This document shows positions 47,056 to 56,571 of a stretch of 64,000 nucleotides of DNA, in pieces; the stretch's first letter is position 1, and every line of letters begins with the position of its first letter. The translations under genes and the position numbers were made by a program. The notes beneath the pieces are model-generated. The model was not told the DNA's origin. It was given only the letters and a program-made list of their open reading frames with translations, and searched no databases. The DNA is from Kangsaoukella pontilimi. GTDB lineage: Bacteria; Pseudomonadota; Alphaproteobacteria; Rhodobacterales; Rhodobacteraceae. Where the stretch lies: positions 186,001-250,000 of the forward strand of contig NZ_WUPT01000002.1 in NCBI RefSeq assembly GCF_009830125.1. Direction: 5' to 3'.

Positions 47056-48030
47056 ATGGACCGGTCCGTAGACAAAAAGAGTGCGGCACATTTTCTCTAT
47101 CCGCCGATCGACCCCTTCGATCAGCGGATGCTGGACGTGGGCGACGGTCATCGCGTCTATGTCGAACAATGCGGCAATCCAGAGGGTCAGCCTGTGGTGG
47201 TGCTGCATGGCGGGCCGGGTGGCGGATGCAGCCCGGCGATGCGGCGTTATTTCGATCCGAGCCACTATCGTGTGATCCTGTTCGATCAGCGCGGATGCGG
47301 TCGCTCCCGACCTCATGCGGTCGTCAAGGACAACACCACCTGGCATCTGGTGCGTGATATCGAGCTGATCCGCGAGACGCTGGGCATCGACAAGTGGATC
47401 GTCTTCGGCGGAAGCTGGGGTGCGACGCTGTCGCTGATCTATGCCATCACCCATCCCGACCGGACCGCCTATCTGGCGTTGCGCGGTGTGTTCCTGATGA
47501 CGCGGGCCGAGCTTGACTGGTTCTATGGCGGCGGTGCGGGCAGTTTCTGGCCCGATGTGTGGTCACGGTTCACGGCGATCATCCCCGTGGATGAGCATGA
47601 CGACCTGATCGCCGCCTATCACCGGCGCTTGTTCTCGGGCGACCTCAGTCAGGAGACACGTTTCGCCCGTGCCTGGGCAAGCTGGGAGAACACGCTGGCC
47701 TCGATCTCGAATGATGGGCCGGGTGGCGAAAGCCCTGCGGAATACGCCCGCGCCTTTGCCCGGCTTGAAAACCATTATTTCACCAATGGCGGTTTCCTGG
47801 AAAGCGATGGCTGGATCGAAGAGAATATCGGCACCATCGCCAATATTCCCGGCACCATTGTTCAGGGCAGGTACGATATGATCTGCCCGCCCGCTGCGGC
47901 GCATCGGCTTGCGGCGGCCTGGCCCGGCGCCTCGCTGACCATCGTGCCGCGCGCGGGCCATGCCCTGTCCGAGCCCGGGATCAGCGCGGAACTGGTGCGC
48001 GTGATGGACGGTTTGCGCCGCCGGTTCTAA
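47056..48030 (+). CDS. pip: Proline iminopeptidase
   Basis: This 324-residue alpha/beta-hydrolase cleaves N-terminal proline from peptides. The oxyanion-hole motif HGGPGGGC, nucleophile S120 in GGSWGATLSLIYA, the acid in QGRYDMICP and the catalytic histidine in RAGHALSEPG are in order. The N terminus LYPPIDPFDQRMLDVGDGHRVYVEQCG is typical of the S33 iminopeptidase family. ATG 47056 is used. It appears monocistronic. Confidence 0.93.
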   Translation: MDRSVDKKSAAHFLYPPIDPFDQRMLDVGDGHRVYVEQCGNPEGQPVVVLHGGPGGGCSPAMRRYFDPSHYRVILFDQRGCGRSRPHAVVKDNTTWHLVRDIELIRETLGIDKWIVFGGSWGATLSLIYAITHPDRTAYLALRGVFLMTRAELDWFYGGGAGSFWPDVWSRFTAIIPVDEHDDLIAAYHRRLFSGDLSQETRFARAWASWENTLASISNDGPGGESPAEYARAFARLENHYFTNGGFLESDGWIEENIGTIANIPGTIVQGRYDMICPPAAAHRLAAAWPGASLTIVPRAGHALSEPGISAELVRVMDGLRRRF

Positions 48031-48179
48031 TGCGTTTGCCGCGCTTGCGCAGTTTTTCGCCGGCCCCTTGATGCGGTTGCGCGGTTTTCCGATTTCCCAA
48101 GACCTGCCGGCAGGTCGCCCTTGTTTCGCCCCAATTGCTGGATTTTGTGTCCTCCGGGGGCGCTGCAAAGGACCTGGGG

Positions 48180-48815
48180 ATGCGCGGAAAAATCTGGACG
48201 GCTGCTATCGCGGCTACCGTTGTGGTTCTGTCGGCGGCTTCGGCGGAAGCGTGCTCGCGCGCTGTGCCGGCCAAGGCAGTGAAAACGCAGGTACCGGCGA
48301 AGGGCATCGATCAGGACCTTCTGGAGGCCGCGATCCGTGTCGAGGTCAACTATCACCGGTGTCGTGTGGGTCTCTCTGAACTGGGGGACGCAGGCAACGG
48401 TCTGGCCCGTCAGGCGCACGCCCACAGCAAGTGGATGGCCAAGACCGGACAGCTCGCTCACAAGAGCACCGTTGCCGGGCGCGCAACACTTATGCAGCGC
48501 ATCAAGAAGTCCGGCGTCCGGTTCCGCACCGGGTCCGAGAACATAGGGATGGTCCATCGCTATCAGGTCGACAACCGGCGCTTCCGCATCATCGACGCGA
48601 ACTCTTGCGCCTTTGTTTCGACCAAGGGTGAGCCGCTGCCGGCGCATTCCTATGCGACCCTTGCGCGGCATATCGTGACGCTCTGGATGGAAAGCCCCGG
48701 TCACCGCAAGAATATCCTGGACCGCAACGCGAAAGCCGTATCCTCGGCCATCGCGTTCGAGCCGAAAGCCGATTTCTGCGGCCGCTTCTGGATTACCCAG
48801 AACTTCATTGGGTGA
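48180..48815 (+). CDS. CAP-domain (SCP-like) secreted protein
   Basis: This 211-residue protein has a signal peptide (MRGKIWTAAIAATVVVLSAASAEA) and a CAP domain with 'AHAHSKWMAKTGQLAHKS', 'SENIG' and 'HIVTLWMESPGHRKNILD'. It has several cysteines, suggesting disulfides in the periplasm. Its sequence differs from the lipoprotein at 39024. Function is unknown. ATG 48180 is chosen over the earlier in-frame start at 48135, which would precede the signal peptide. The stop codon is part of the 23-bp direct repeat that follows. Confidence 0.8.
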   Translation: MRGKIWTAAIAATVVVLSAASAEACSRAVPAKAVKTQVPAKGIDQDLLEAAIRVEVNYHRCRVGLSELGDAGNGLARQAHAHSKWMAKTGQLAHKSTVAGRATLMQRIKKSGVRFRTGSENIGMVHRYQVDNRRFRIIDANSCAFVSTKGEPLPAHSYATLARHIVTLWMESPGHRKNILDRNAKAVSSAIAFEPKADFCGRFWITQNFIG

Positions 48816-48912
48816 GACGTGGTTCGGCCCGGAGGGTCGACAAAATGTCCTGTGGACCTTTTGAGCGTCGAACGGGCGAAGCCCTGGCGGAGACGTGGTT
48901 CGGCCCGGAGGG
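48814..48912. repeat. 99-bp element bounded by 23-bp direct repeats
   Basis: The same 23 bases (starting GAGACGTGGTTCGGCCCGGA) occur at 48814-48836 and 48890-48912, 53 bp apart. The left copy contains the last two bases of the CAP gene's stop codon and the right copy ends just before the GNAT gene's stop. Between them are an AAAATGTCC / GGACCTTTT hairpin (48842-48862, one mismatch) and GGGC-GAA-GCCC (48874-48884). The first hairpin could end transcription from the CAP gene. Origin unknown. Confidence 0.75.
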
Positions 48913-48913
48913 C

Positions 48914-49492
48914 CTAGAGCGTCATCCGGAAGAACAGCATGAACGGTGTCAGCTCTGGTGCGATTGCGCTGGTCGAGGCCTGACCGGGCCGATCCAGCCG
49001 CTCGAACCCCATCTTGTCGTACAGCGCGGGCTGTTCGTGGTTGGCCGAGAAAGTGTCTGCCACAAGCTCGGTCAGCCCCATCTCTCGCGCGTCTCTAATG
49101 CGCGCTTCGACGAGTGCCTGTCCAAGGCCAGAGCGCCGCATTTCGGGCCGGACATAGAGATGTTTCATCTCGCCCGTGGTCGGTGACAGCCGCTTGAGCG
49201 CACCGGTTCCCACGACCTTCCCCGACGGATCGAAGGCCAGATAGTAGCTACCGTTGGGTGGGAGGACCGCCCCGAAGTTGGACCAGAAGGCATCCAGATG
49301 GGCGTGTATATCGAAATCGGGACCGCCCGCGCCGACCATGCGGCCATGCATGAAACGGGCGTGATCAAGAAGAAGCGCCTTGGCCTCTGCCATCGGTACG
49401 TCCGCCTCGCGGGTGAAACGGCGAAGCGTGAAGGGCTTGGGTTCGGTCATGAAGGTCCGATTTTCCTGGGCCACGGTGTCGGTTGCAAGCAT
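48914..49492 (-). CDS. GNAT family N-acetyltransferase
   Basis: This ~192-residue protein has the GNAT acetyl-CoA-binding core, with EMKHLYVRPEMRRSGLGQALVEA (motif A) and MGLTELVADTFSANHEQPALYDKMGFE (motif B). Substrate unknown. ATG 49492 has GGAG upstream and is the chosen start; ATG 49450 and TTG 49516 are alternatives. It is divergent from the LysR gene, with about 100 bp between starts, and could be its target. Confidence 0.78.
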   Translation of the reverse strand: MLATDTVAQENRTFMTEPKPFTLRRFTREADVPMAEAKALLLDHARFMHGRMVGAGGPDFDIHAHLDAFWSNFGAVLPPNGSYYLAFDPSGKVVGTGALKRLSPTTGEMKHLYVRPEMRRSGLGQALVEARIRDAREMGLTELVADTFSANHEQPALYDKMGFERLDRPGQASTSAIAPELTPFMLFFRMTL

Positions 49493-49594
49493 CTTCAGGG
49501 TCTCCGCTGAACTCAACTGATCCTGGAAACAGGCTATCCAAAGGGGACCAATTCGCCTAAGCAGAAATAATAGCCATACGAAAGTTCAGCTATC

Positions 49595-50470
49595 ATGTCT
49601 GTGGACTGGCGCCATCTGCCCTCGTTGTCCTCGCTCCGCGCCTTCGAGACGACGGCGAGCGAGGGGGGCTTTGCCGGCGCCGCGCGCGCCTTGAACGTGA
49701 CCCATGCCGCGGTTGCGCAACAGGTGCGCGGGCTGGAGGCGGCGCTGGGCGTCCGGCTGGTCATGCGACAAGGGCGAAGCGTAGTTCTGACGGATGCGGG
49801 TGCGCATCTGGCCGGGGCGCTGTCGGAGGGTTTCGGACAGATCGCCAAGGGGGTCGAGGCGCTGGCCGATGCCGAGGCTCATCGCGGCCTTCGGATCACG
49901 ACGACGCAGTTTCTGGTGGACGAAATCCTGATGCCGAACCTGTCCCAGTTCTGGGAGCGGCATCCGGGCGTCGAGATCGCGTTTTTCCCCGCGCGAAAGT
50001 TCATCGACATCATCCGCGAAGGTTTTGATTGCGGCATCCGGGTCATCCCGTCGACGAAGGAACCGGACTGGCCGGGACTGGACGCGATCTTCCTTGCGAA
50101 AGCGCAAATGATGGTTGTGGGGGCGCCCAAACTGGTGGGGGACGGGACCGCCGACCCTCACGACATGCCATGGCTCCTGCATGACGAAATGGCACCGAAG
50201 CCCGAGATCATGGAGACGGCCGGGCTGGACCTTGGCCGGATCAAATGGGTACGGATCGGCAGCGCTCAACTTCAGCTTCAGGCGCTGCGGCAGGGGCTTG
50301 GTCTGACGCTGTTCAATGAGCGGATCGCGCGCCGCTTCATCGAGGCGGGCGAGATCGTGCAGATGCCGACGGCGCCGATCGGAATTCTGGACTACTACGC
50401 CGTTGTGCCGAAGGGGCCGCGCTCTCCGCTACTGGATGATTTCATCGACTGGGTGCGCGCGCTTCTCTAG
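49595..50470 (+). CDS. LysR-family transcriptional regulator (GcvA-like)
   Basis: This 291-residue protein has an N-terminal helix-turn-helix (LPSLSSLRAFETTASEGGFAGAARALNVTHAAVAQQVRGLEAALGVRLV) and a LysR effector-binding domain. The 'LSSLRAFETTA...AGAARALNVTHAAVAQQ' pattern resembles GcvA-type regulators. The divergent GNAT gene is its most likely direct neighbour target. A terminator at 50570 follows before rimP. Confidence 0.87.
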   Translation: MSVDWRHLPSLSSLRAFETTASEGGFAGAARALNVTHAAVAQQVRGLEAALGVRLVMRQGRSVVLTDAGAHLAGALSEGFGQIAKGVEALADAEAHRGLRITTTQFLVDEILMPNLSQFWERHPGVEIAFFPARKFIDIIREGFDCGIRVIPSTKEPDWPGLDAIFLAKAQMMVVGAPKLVGDGTADPHDMPWLLHDEMAPKPEIMETAGLDLGRIKWVRIGSAQLQLQALRQGLGLTLFNERIARRFIEAGEIVQMPTAPIGILDYYAVVPKGPRSPLLDDFIDWVRALL

Positions 50471-50569
50471 GGCGCACACTCTCCCCTTGCAGACTCAGGG
50501 CCGCCTGCGTATATGCATCTCAACAGCGGCGCTTCGGCTTCCACCCCCGAGGCTCCACCGGAAAATTCC

Positions 50570-50593
50570 ACGGGCCCGCTGGCCCGTTTTTTT
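50570..50593 (+). terminator. Intrinsic terminator abutting the rimP start codon
   Basis: ACGGGC (50570-50575) pairs with GCCCGT (50582-50587) around a 6-base loop, followed by seven consecutive T's (50587-50593). The next base is the A of the candidate rimP ATG at 50594. It could terminate the LysR transcript, or attenuate the rimP-nusA operon. Confidence 0.8.
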
Positions 50594-51193
50594 ATGTCTG
50601 AACCAATGTCCGATCTTATTGCCAAAGCCAGCATCGACCGGCGCCTTGCCGAGATCATTACCCCCGTCATCGAGGACATGGGGTTCGAACTGGTGCGCGT
50701 GCGGCTGATGGGCGGCAACACAAAGACGCTTCAGATCATGGCCGAGCGTCCCGATGGCGGGATCGAAGTCGACGAATGCGCCGAGATTTCCACCGCCGTC
50801 AGTGCGACACTGGATGTCGAGGATCCACTCGAAGACGCCTACACGCTTGAAGTATCGTCGCCCGGTATCGACCGGCCATTGACCCGGCTCAAGGATTTCG
50901 AGACCTGGGAAGGCTACGAGGCCAAGCTGGAAACCGCCGAGATGATCGACGGCCGCCGCCGCTTCAAGGGGACGCTTCAGGGCACCGAAGGCTCGGAAGT
51001 GCTGATCGAGATCGAGGTGAACGGCGAACCGGTGACCATCGGGCTTCAGTTCGACTGGTTGTCGGACGCGAAACTGGTGCTTACCGACGACCTGATCCGC
51101 GACGTGTTGAAGGCCCGCAAGGACGCGGGCCAGGTAGATGAAAAGCAGTTCGACGAAATACAGACCATCATGGATGGCGACGAGGAGACCTGA
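50594..51193 (+). CDS. rimP: Ribosome maturation factor RimP
   Basis: This 199-residue protein helps 30S maturation and is the usual first gene of the nusA-infB operon. Motifs are '[46 protein letters not shown]' and '[18 protein letters not shown]'. ATG 50594 is tight against a U-tract, and ATG 50606 (195 residues) is an equally good start; neither has a clear Shine-Dalgarno site. It is 2 bp upstream of nusA. Initiation may therefore be weak or leader-controlled. Confidence 0.92.
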   Translation: MSEPMSDLIAKASIDRRLAEIITPVIEDMGFELVRVRLMGGNTKTLQIMAERPDGGIEVDECAEISTAVSATLDVEDPLEDAYTLEVSSPGIDRPLTRLKDFETWEGYEAKLETAEMIDGRRRFKGTLQGTEGSEVLIEIEVNGEPVTIGLQFDWLSDAKLVLTDDLIRDVLKARKDAGQVDEKQFDEIQTIMDGDEET

Positions 51194-51195
51194 GA

Positions 51196-52821
51196 ATGGC
51201 GATCACATCCGCAAACCAGCTTGAACTTCTCCAGACGGCCGAGGCCGTCGCGCGCGAGAAGATGATCGACCCCGCGCTGGTGATCGAGGCGATGGAAGAA
51301 AGCCTCGCCCGTGCCGCGAAAAGCCGCTACGGCGCGGAAATGGACATTCGCGTGTCGATCGACCGCAAGACGGGCAAGGCGACCTTCACCCGCGTCCGCA
51401 CCGTGATCGACCCCGAGACCGAAGAGCTTGAGAACTATCAGGCGCAGATGACGCCCGAGCAGGCCAAGCAGTATCTGGACGACCCCAAGCCGGGCGACGT
51501 CATCGTGGACGAGGTGCCCCCGGTCGAGATGGGCCGGATCGCCGCGCAGTCGGCCAAGCAGGTCATCCTGCAGAAGGTCCGCGAGGCAGAGCGTGATCGT
51601 CAGTACGAGGAATTCAAGGATCGCGTCGGCACGATCATCAACGCCGTCGTCAAGCGCGAGGAATACGGCAACGTCATCGTTGACCTTCAGGGTCATGGCG
51701 AGGGTGTGCTCCGCCGGAACGAGAAAATCGGCCGCGAAAGCTATCGCCCGAACGACCGCATCCGCTGCTACATCAAGGATGTCCGCCGCGAGGCCCGCGG
51801 TCCCCAGATCTTCCTGAGCCGCACCGCGCCCGAATTCATGGCCGAACTGTTCAAGATGGAAGTGCCGGAAATCTACGACGGCATCATCGAGATCAAGGCT
51901 GTGGCCCGCGACCCGGGCAGCCGCGCCAAGATCGCGGTCATCAGCTATGACAACTCGATCGATCCCGTGGGCGCCTGTGTCGGTATGCGCGGCAGCCGCG
52001 TGCAGGCCGTCGTGAACGAGCTTCAGGGCGAAAAGATCGACATCATCCCGTGGAACGAAGACGCGCCGACCTTCCTGGTCAACGCGCTTCAGCCGGCCGA
52101 GGTGACAAAGGTTGTTCTGGACGAGGAAGCCGAGCGGATCGAAGTCGTCGTGCCGGAAGAGCAGCTTTCGCTTGCCATCGGCCGTCGTGGTCAGAACGTG
52201 CGTCTGGCCTCGCAGCTGACCGGTCTCGATATCGACATCATGACCGAGGAAGAAGAATCGGCGCGCCGTCAGGCCGAGTTCGAAGAGCGCACCAAGCTCT
52301 TTGTCGACACGCTCGATCTGGACGAGTTCTTTGCGCAGCTTCTGGTCTCCGAAGGCTTCACCAGCCTTGAAGAGGTCGCCTATGTCGAGCTGGACGAGCT
52401 GCTGGTGATCGACGGCGTGGACGAGGACACCGCGAACGAGCTTCAGGCCCGCGCCCGCGACTATATCGATGCGCAGAACAAGAAGGCGCTGGAGAACGCG
52501 CGCGAGCTTGGCGCCGAGGACAGCCTCATTGAATTCGAGGGGCTGACACCCCAGATGGTAGAGGCTCTGGCCAAGGATGACGTGAAGACGCTGGAAGACT
52601 TCGCCACCTGCGCCGACTGGGAGCTTGCCGGCGGCTGGACCACCGATGGCGGCGAACGCGTCAAGGATGACGGTATCCTCGAACCCTTCGATGTGTCGCT
52701 GGAAGAGGCCCAGCACATGATCATGACGGCCCGTATCCTTCTGGGTTGGGTCGATCCGGCCGATCTGGAGTCCGAAGAGGACGAGGTCGAGGGCACTGAA
52801 ACCGAGGAGGCCGAGGCCTGA
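51196..52821 (+). CDS. nusA: Transcription termination/antitermination protein NusA
   Basis: This 541-residue factor binds RNA polymerase and modulates pausing and termination. It has the N-terminal domain (1-125), an S1 domain (about 135-200), two KH domains (about 230-345, with [21 protein letters not shown] and [16 protein letters not shown]), and a C-terminal pair of acidic helical repeats including [19 protein letters not shown]. The C terminus is acidic. It is coupled to rimP (2-bp gap) and followed by ylxR, as in the usual operon. Confidence 0.96.
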   Translation: MAITSANQLELLQTAEAVAREKMIDPALVIEAMEESLARAAKSRYGAEMDIRVSIDRKTGKATFTRVRTVIDPETEELENYQAQMTPEQAKQYLDDPKPGDVIVDEVPPVEMGRIAAQSAKQVILQKVREAERDRQYEEFKDRVGTIINAVVKREEYGNVIVDLQGHGEGVLRRNEKIGRESYRPNDRIRCYIKDVRREARGPQIFLSRTAPEFMAELFKMEVPEIYDGIIEIKAVARDPGSRAKIAVISYDNSIDPVGACVGMRGSRVQAVVNELQGEKIDIIPWNEDAPTFLVNALQPAEVTKVVLDEEAERIEVVVPEEQLSLAIGRRGQNVRLASQLTGLDIDIMTEEEESARRQAEFEERTKLFVDTLDLDEFFAQLLVSEGFTSLEEVAYVELDELLVIDGVDEDTANELQARARDYIDAQNKKALENARELGAEDSLIEFEGLTPQMVEALAKDDVKTLEDFATCADWELAGGWTTDGGERVKDDGILEPFDVSLEEAQHMIMTARILLGWVDPADLESEEDEVEGTETEEAEA

Positions 52822-52843
52822 TCGCAGGCCTCGGAGCTGGCCC

Positions 52844-53476
52844 ATGTCACGCGGTGGCAAGGACAAGTATCGCGACGACCCCGAGCGTCGCTGCCTCGTC
52901 ACCGGCGAGGTTCAGCCCAAGCGTGGGCTGATCCGCTTTGCCGTCAGTCCCGACGGGCAGGTGGTGCCGGACATTCTGGCAAAGCTGCCCGGTCGCGGTC
53001 TTTGGGTCAGCGCCGAGCGTGAGGCGCTTGAAAAGGCTGTCGCGAAGGGGCTTTTCGCCCGCGGTGCCAAGGCGCAGGTTACGGTGCCTGATGATCTGGT
53101 CGATCAGGTCGAGGTGCTTCTGGCCCGCCGGGTGATCGACGGCATCTCGATGGCGCGGAAGGCCGGGCTGGCGATTGCCGGCTACGAAAAGGTCAAGGAC
53201 GCGCTCGGGAAAGAGTCGGTCCGAATCCTGTTCCAGGCCTCGGACGGGTCGGAACGGGGGAAATCGAAGCTCTTTCCGCCGGGCGGACGGGGCAGTTTTT
53301 TCGAGGTTTTGACGGCCTCAGAATTGGGTTTGTCCTTTGGGCGCGAACGTGTGATACATGCCGCGCTTGGAAAGGGCGGACTCACTGAACGTATCAGAGA
53401 GGACGCCATCAGGTTATCCGGCGTTCGCGAGAGTATCGGCGGTGACGCCGCCGGAAAGGTAAAGAAGACCCTATGA
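52844..53476 (+). CDS. RNA-binding protein, YlxR (DUF448) plus L7Ae-like
   Basis: This 210-residue protein has an N-terminal YlxR/DUF448 domain (about 12-85) with [29 protein letters not shown] and [11 protein letters not shown], and a second domain (about 90-150) with [25 protein letters not shown] that resembles the ribosomal L7Ae fold. Such fusions are the standard YlxR form in alphaproteobacteria. A specific RNA target is not known. It overlaps infB by 4 bp. Confidence 0.87.
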   Translation: MSRGGKDKYRDDPERRCLVTGEVQPKRGLIRFAVSPDGQVVPDILAKLPGRGLWVSAEREALEKAVAKGLFARGAKAQVTVPDDLVDQVEVLLARRVIDGISMARKAGLAIAGYEKVKDALGKESVRILFQASDGSERGKSKLFPPGGRGSFFEVLTASELGLSFGRERVIHAALGKGGLTERIREDAIRLSGVRESIGGDAAGKVKKTL

Positions 53477-55971
53477 GCGACACTGACGGCAAAAAACCCC
53501 TTGGACTGCGCGGCTCCGGACGACCCGGACAGGTGAAGCAGAGCTTCAGCCATGGCCGGACCAAGAACGTCGTGGTCGAGACCAAGCGCAAGCGCGTTGT
53601 GGTGCCGAAGCCGGGTGCGGCCAAGGCAGGCGGCGCCGGCGCGGCTTCTCCGCAGGCGGGCGACCAGAGCAAGCGTCCCGCTGGGATCTCCGACGCCGAA
53701 CTCGAACGCCGGATGAAGGCGCTCGCCGCCGCGAAGGCGCGCGAGACAGAGGAGCAGGAGGCCCGCGAAGCCGAAGAGCGTGCGCGCGCTGAAGAGCGTG
53801 AGCGCCGCCGCGCCGAGGCTGAGGCCAAGGAGCAGGAAGAGCGCGAGCGCGAGGAAAAAGCCCGCGCCAAAGCCGAAGAAGACGAGCGCCGCCAGCGCGA
53901 GGCCGAAGAGGCCAAGGCGCGTGCCGCTACCGCGCCCGCTCCGGAAGAGGCTCCTGAAGCTGGCAAGCCCAACACGAAAGCTGCGCCCAAGGCACGCGAA
54001 CGCGACGATCGCGATCGCCGCGGTCAGGAACGTGAAACCCGTGGCCGCGGCGGCGACCGCGACGGCGGGCGCCGCGCGGGCAAGCTGACGCTGAACCAGG
54101 CGCTTTCGGGCGGCGAGGGCGGACGTCAGAAATCGCTCGCCGCGATGAAGCGCAAGCAGGAGCGTGCCCGGCAGAAGGCCATGGGCGGCCCGGTCGAGCG
54201 CGAGAAGGTTGTGCGCACAGTGCAGCTTCCCGAGGCGATCGTCGTCTCCGAGCTCGCCAACCGTATGACCGAGCGTGTGGCCGATGTCGTCAAGGCGCTT
54301 ATGCAGAACGGCATCATGGCGACGCAGAACCAGACGATCGACCAGGATACTGCCGAGCTGATTATCGAAGAGTTCGGTCACAGGGTGCAGCGCGTCTCGG
54401 ACTCAGACGTGGAAGACGTCATCGACACTGTCGAGGACGCAGAAGCGGATTTGAAACCGCGTCCCCCGGTCATCACCGTCATGGGCCACGTCGACCACGG
54501 CAAGACCTCGCTTCTGGACGCGATCCGGAATGCCAAGGTTGTCTCCGGCGAAGCCGGCGGCATCACGCAGCATATCGGCGCCTATCAGGTAAAGACCGAT
54601 GGCGGGCAGTTGCTGACCTTCCTCGATACGCCGGGCCACGCCGCCTTTACGTCGATGCGTGCGCGTGGTGCGCAGGTCACCGATATCGTGGTGCTTGTGG
54701 TTGCCGCCGATGACGCGGTCATGCCGCAGACGGTCGAGGCGATCAATCACGCCAAGGCCGCAAAAGTGCCGATGATCGTCGCGATCAACAAGATCGACAA
54801 ACCGGACGCTACGCCGGACAAGGTTCGGACCGATCTTCTTCAGCACGAAGTGATCGTCGAGAAGATGTCGGGTGACGTTCAGGACGTGGAAGTCTCGGCC
54901 ATCAAGGGCCAGGGCCTTGACGATCTGCTCGAAGCCATCGCGCTTCAGGCCGAGCTGCTCGAGCTGAAAGCCAACCCCGACCGCGCCGCGCAGGGTGCCG
55001 TGATTGAAGCCCAGCTCGATGTGGGCCGCGGCCCGGTTGCCACGGTTCTTGTCCAGCACGGCACACTTCGCCAGGGCGATATTTTCGTCGTGGGCGAACA
55101 GTGGGGCAAGGTGCGCGCGATGGAGAACGACAAGGGCGAGCGCGTCAAGGAAGCCGGTCCGTCCGTTCCGGTCGAGGTTCTCGGTCTGAACGGCACGCCC
55201 GAAGCGGGCGACGTCCTGAACGTGGTCGAGACCGAAGCCCAGGCGCGCGAGATCGCGGAATACCGCGAGAAGGCCGCCAAGGAAAAACGCGCCGCCGCCG
55301 GTGCCGCCACCACGCTGGAACAGCTGATGGCCAAGGCAAAGGAAGACGAGAACGTGGCGGAACTGCCCATCCTCGTCAAAGCCGACGTGCAGGGCTCGGC
55401 CGAAGCCATCGTTCAGGCGATGGAAAAGATCGGAAACGAAGAGGTTCGCGTCCGCGTGCTCCACTCCGGTGTAGGCGCGATCACGGAATCGGATATCGGC
55501 CTTGCCGAAGCCTCCGGCGCACCGGTCATCGGCTTCAACGTCCGGGCCAACGCGCCCGCGCGGAATGCGGCCAACCAGAAGGGCGTCGAGATTCGCTACT
55601 ACAGCGTGATCTACGATCTTGTGGATGACGTGAAAGCGGCGGCTTCGGGTCTTCTGTCGGCCGAGGTGCGCGAGAACTTCATCGGCTACGCGGAAATTCG
55701 CGAGGTCTTCAAGGTCTCGAACGTGGGCCGCGTGGCCGGCTGCCTCGTGACCGAGGGTGTTGCGCGTCGCTCTGCGGGCGTCCGTCTGCTCCGCGACGAT
55801 GTGGTCATCCATGAAGGTACGCTGAAGACGCTCAAGCGCTTCAAGGACGAGGTTGCCGAAGTGCAGTCCGGCCAGGAATGCGGTATGGCCTTCGAGAATT
55901 ATGAAGACATCCGCCCGGGCGACGTCATCGAGATCTTCGAGCGCGAAGAGGTCGAACGCTCGCTGAGCTGA
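53473..55971 (+). CDS. infB: Translation initiation factor IF-2
   Basis: This 832-residue GTPase delivers initiator tRNA to the 30S subunit. The N-terminal ~240 residues are charged and rich in Glu/Arg/Ala (coiled-coil-like, about 70-150) and then a basic linker. The G domain starts with [17 protein letters not shown] near 334-350, followed by [16 protein letters not shown] and AINKIDKP, and then domains II-IV with 'GHVDHG' partner contacts and [20 protein letters not shown] strong terminator follows 21 bp after the stop. It completes the rimP-nusA-ylxR-infB operon. Confidence 0.97.
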   Translation: MSDTDGKKPLGLRGSGRPGQVKQSFSHGRTKNVVVETKRKRVVVPKPGAAKAGGAGAASPQAGDQSKRPAGISDAELERRMKALAAAKARETEEQEAREAEERARAEERERRRAEAEAKEQEEREREEKARAKAEEDERRQREAEEAKARAATAPAPEEAPEAGKPNTKAAPKARERDDRDRRGQERETRGRGGDRDGGRRAGKLTLNQALSGGEGGRQKSLAAMKRKQERARQKAMGGPVEREKVVRTVQLPEAIVVSELANRMTERVADVVKALMQNGIMATQNQTIDQDTAELIIEEFGHRVQRVSDSDVEDVIDTVEDAEADLKPRPPVITVMGHVDHGKTSLLDAIRNAKVVSGEAGGITQHIGAYQVKTDGGQLLTFLDTPGHAAFTSMRARGAQVTDIVVLVVAADDAVMPQTVEAINHAKAAKVPMIVAINKIDKPDATPDKVRTDLLQHEVIVEKMSGDVQDVEVSAIKGQGLDDLLEAIALQAELLELKANPDRAAQGAVIEAQLDVGRGPVATVLVQHGTLRQGDIFVVGEQWGKVRAMENDKGERVKEAGPSVPVEVLGLNGTPEAGDVLNVVETEAQAREIAEYREKAAKEKRAAAGAATTLEQLMAKAKEDENVAELPILVKADVQGSAEAIVQAMEKIGNEEVRVRVLHSGVGAITESDIGLAEASGAPVIGFNVRANAPARNAANQKGVEIRYYSVIYDLVDDVKAAASGLLSAEVRENFIGYAEIREVFKVSNVGRVAGCLVTEGVARRSAGVRLLRDDVVIHEGTLKTLKRFKDEVAEVQSGQECGMAFENYEDIRPGDVIEIFEREEVERSLS

Positions 55972-55992
55972 TCGCCTGAGAGAATCTCATTG

Positions 55993-56022
55993 AAAGGGCC
56001 GTCGAAATGACGGCCCTTTTCA
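55993..56022 (+). terminator. Intrinsic terminator after infB
   Basis: AAAGGGCCGTC (55993-56003) pairs perfectly with GACGGCCCTTT (56009-56019) around a 5-base loop, followed by a T. This is an 11-bp stem 21 bp after the infB stop. It also works as a hairpin on the minus strand because the stem ends are A- and T-rich. Confidence 0.9.
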
Positions 56023-56030
56023 GTTCAGTG

Positions 56031-56090
56031 GCTCTGCCCCTCTTGGCCTGCGGCCAATTCACCCCGGGATTTTCAGGACCCAAAGAAGAC
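56031..56090. repeat. Hairpin-containing intergenic repeat, copy B
   Basis: This segment has CTCTGCCCC, then the hairpin TTGGCC-TGC-GGCCAA (56043-56057), then CCCCGGGATTTT and an AGAAG tail. Copy A at 62724-62784 has the same order, CTGCCCC, hairpin CGCGCC-TTT-GGCGCG, CCCCGGAGTATTT and AGAAG, with the hairpin arms changed but still paired. Compensatory change in the stem suggests a structured element of a dispersed family. It overlaps the start of the AT-rich stretch 56070-56172. Confidence 0.6.
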
Positions 56091-56111
56091 AATTTGAATC
56101 AAATTTTCTTC
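56085..56111. other. AT-rich interrupted palindrome between infB and mutT
   Basis: A 12-base arm at 56085-56096 pairs with 56100-56111 (one mismatch) around a 3-base loop. It lies in an unusually AT-rich pocket (56081-56150) for this GC-rich region. It may terminate mutT transcription from the right or be part of the adjacent repeat. No coding potential is visible from 56020 to 56172. Confidence 0.55.
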
Positions 56112-56172
56112 GCCTGTTCGGAAATAAAATATCCTCGCCGAAGGCAAAATGTGCCGCGAAGCGGCTACCGGC

Positions 56173-56571
56173 TTACAACCAGTCCCTCAGGATCGGGATG
56201 AGAGGTAGGTCCGCAGGGGGCATGGGGTAATCGCGGAGATCCCGCGCGAAGACCCATTTCAGCGTCTGTCCTTCTTTCGAGACAGGCGTACCCTGCCATT
56301 TCCGACAGGCGAAGAGCGGCATCAGCAGGTGAAAGTCGTCATAGCTGTGGCTGGCGAAGGTCAGCGGTGCGAGGCAGCTTTCCCAGGTGTCGATGCCAAG
56401 CTCCTCCTGAAGCTCGCGGATCAGCGCCGCCTCCGGCGTTTCGCCCGGCTCGATCTTGCCGCCGGGGAACTCCCAGAGGCCTGCCATCGACTTGCCCTCA
56501 GGGCGCTGGGCGATGAGGACGCGCCCGTCGCCGTCGATCAGCGCTACAGCCGAGACGAGCACGGTCTTCAC
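56173..56571 (-). CDS. mutT: 8-oxo-dGTP diphosphatase MutT
   Basis: This 132-residue Nudix hydrolase removes oxidised dGTP from the nucleotide pool. It has the Nudix box GGKIEPGETPEAALIRELQEELGI, 'RPEGKSMAGLWEFPGGK' upstream of it, and 'SYDDFHLLMPLFACRKW' downstream, all typical of MutT. Translation starts at GTG 56571, which overlaps the argJ stop by 4 bp (GTGA). Upstream extension to 56625 is inside argJ and rejected. Confidence 0.9.
   Translation of the reverse strand: MKTVLVSAVALIDGDGRVLIAQRPEGKSMAGLWEFPGGKIEPGETPEAALIRELQEELGIDTWESCLAPLTFASHSYDDFHLLMPLFACRKWQGTPVSKEGQTLKWVFARDLRDYPMPPADLPLIPILRDWL

Noticed and set aside
50471-50593. Initiator tRNA gene ahead of rimP, as in E. coli
   Set aside because: The gap is too short and has no cloverleaf or T-loop motif.
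51046-52902. 618-codon open frame antisense to nusA
   Set aside because: It fully overlaps nusA, with composition (His/Asp/Leu-rich) typical of a GC-rich shadow frame.
54403-55812. 469-codon open frame antisense to infB
   Set aside because: It lies inside infB and has no family similarity I can see.
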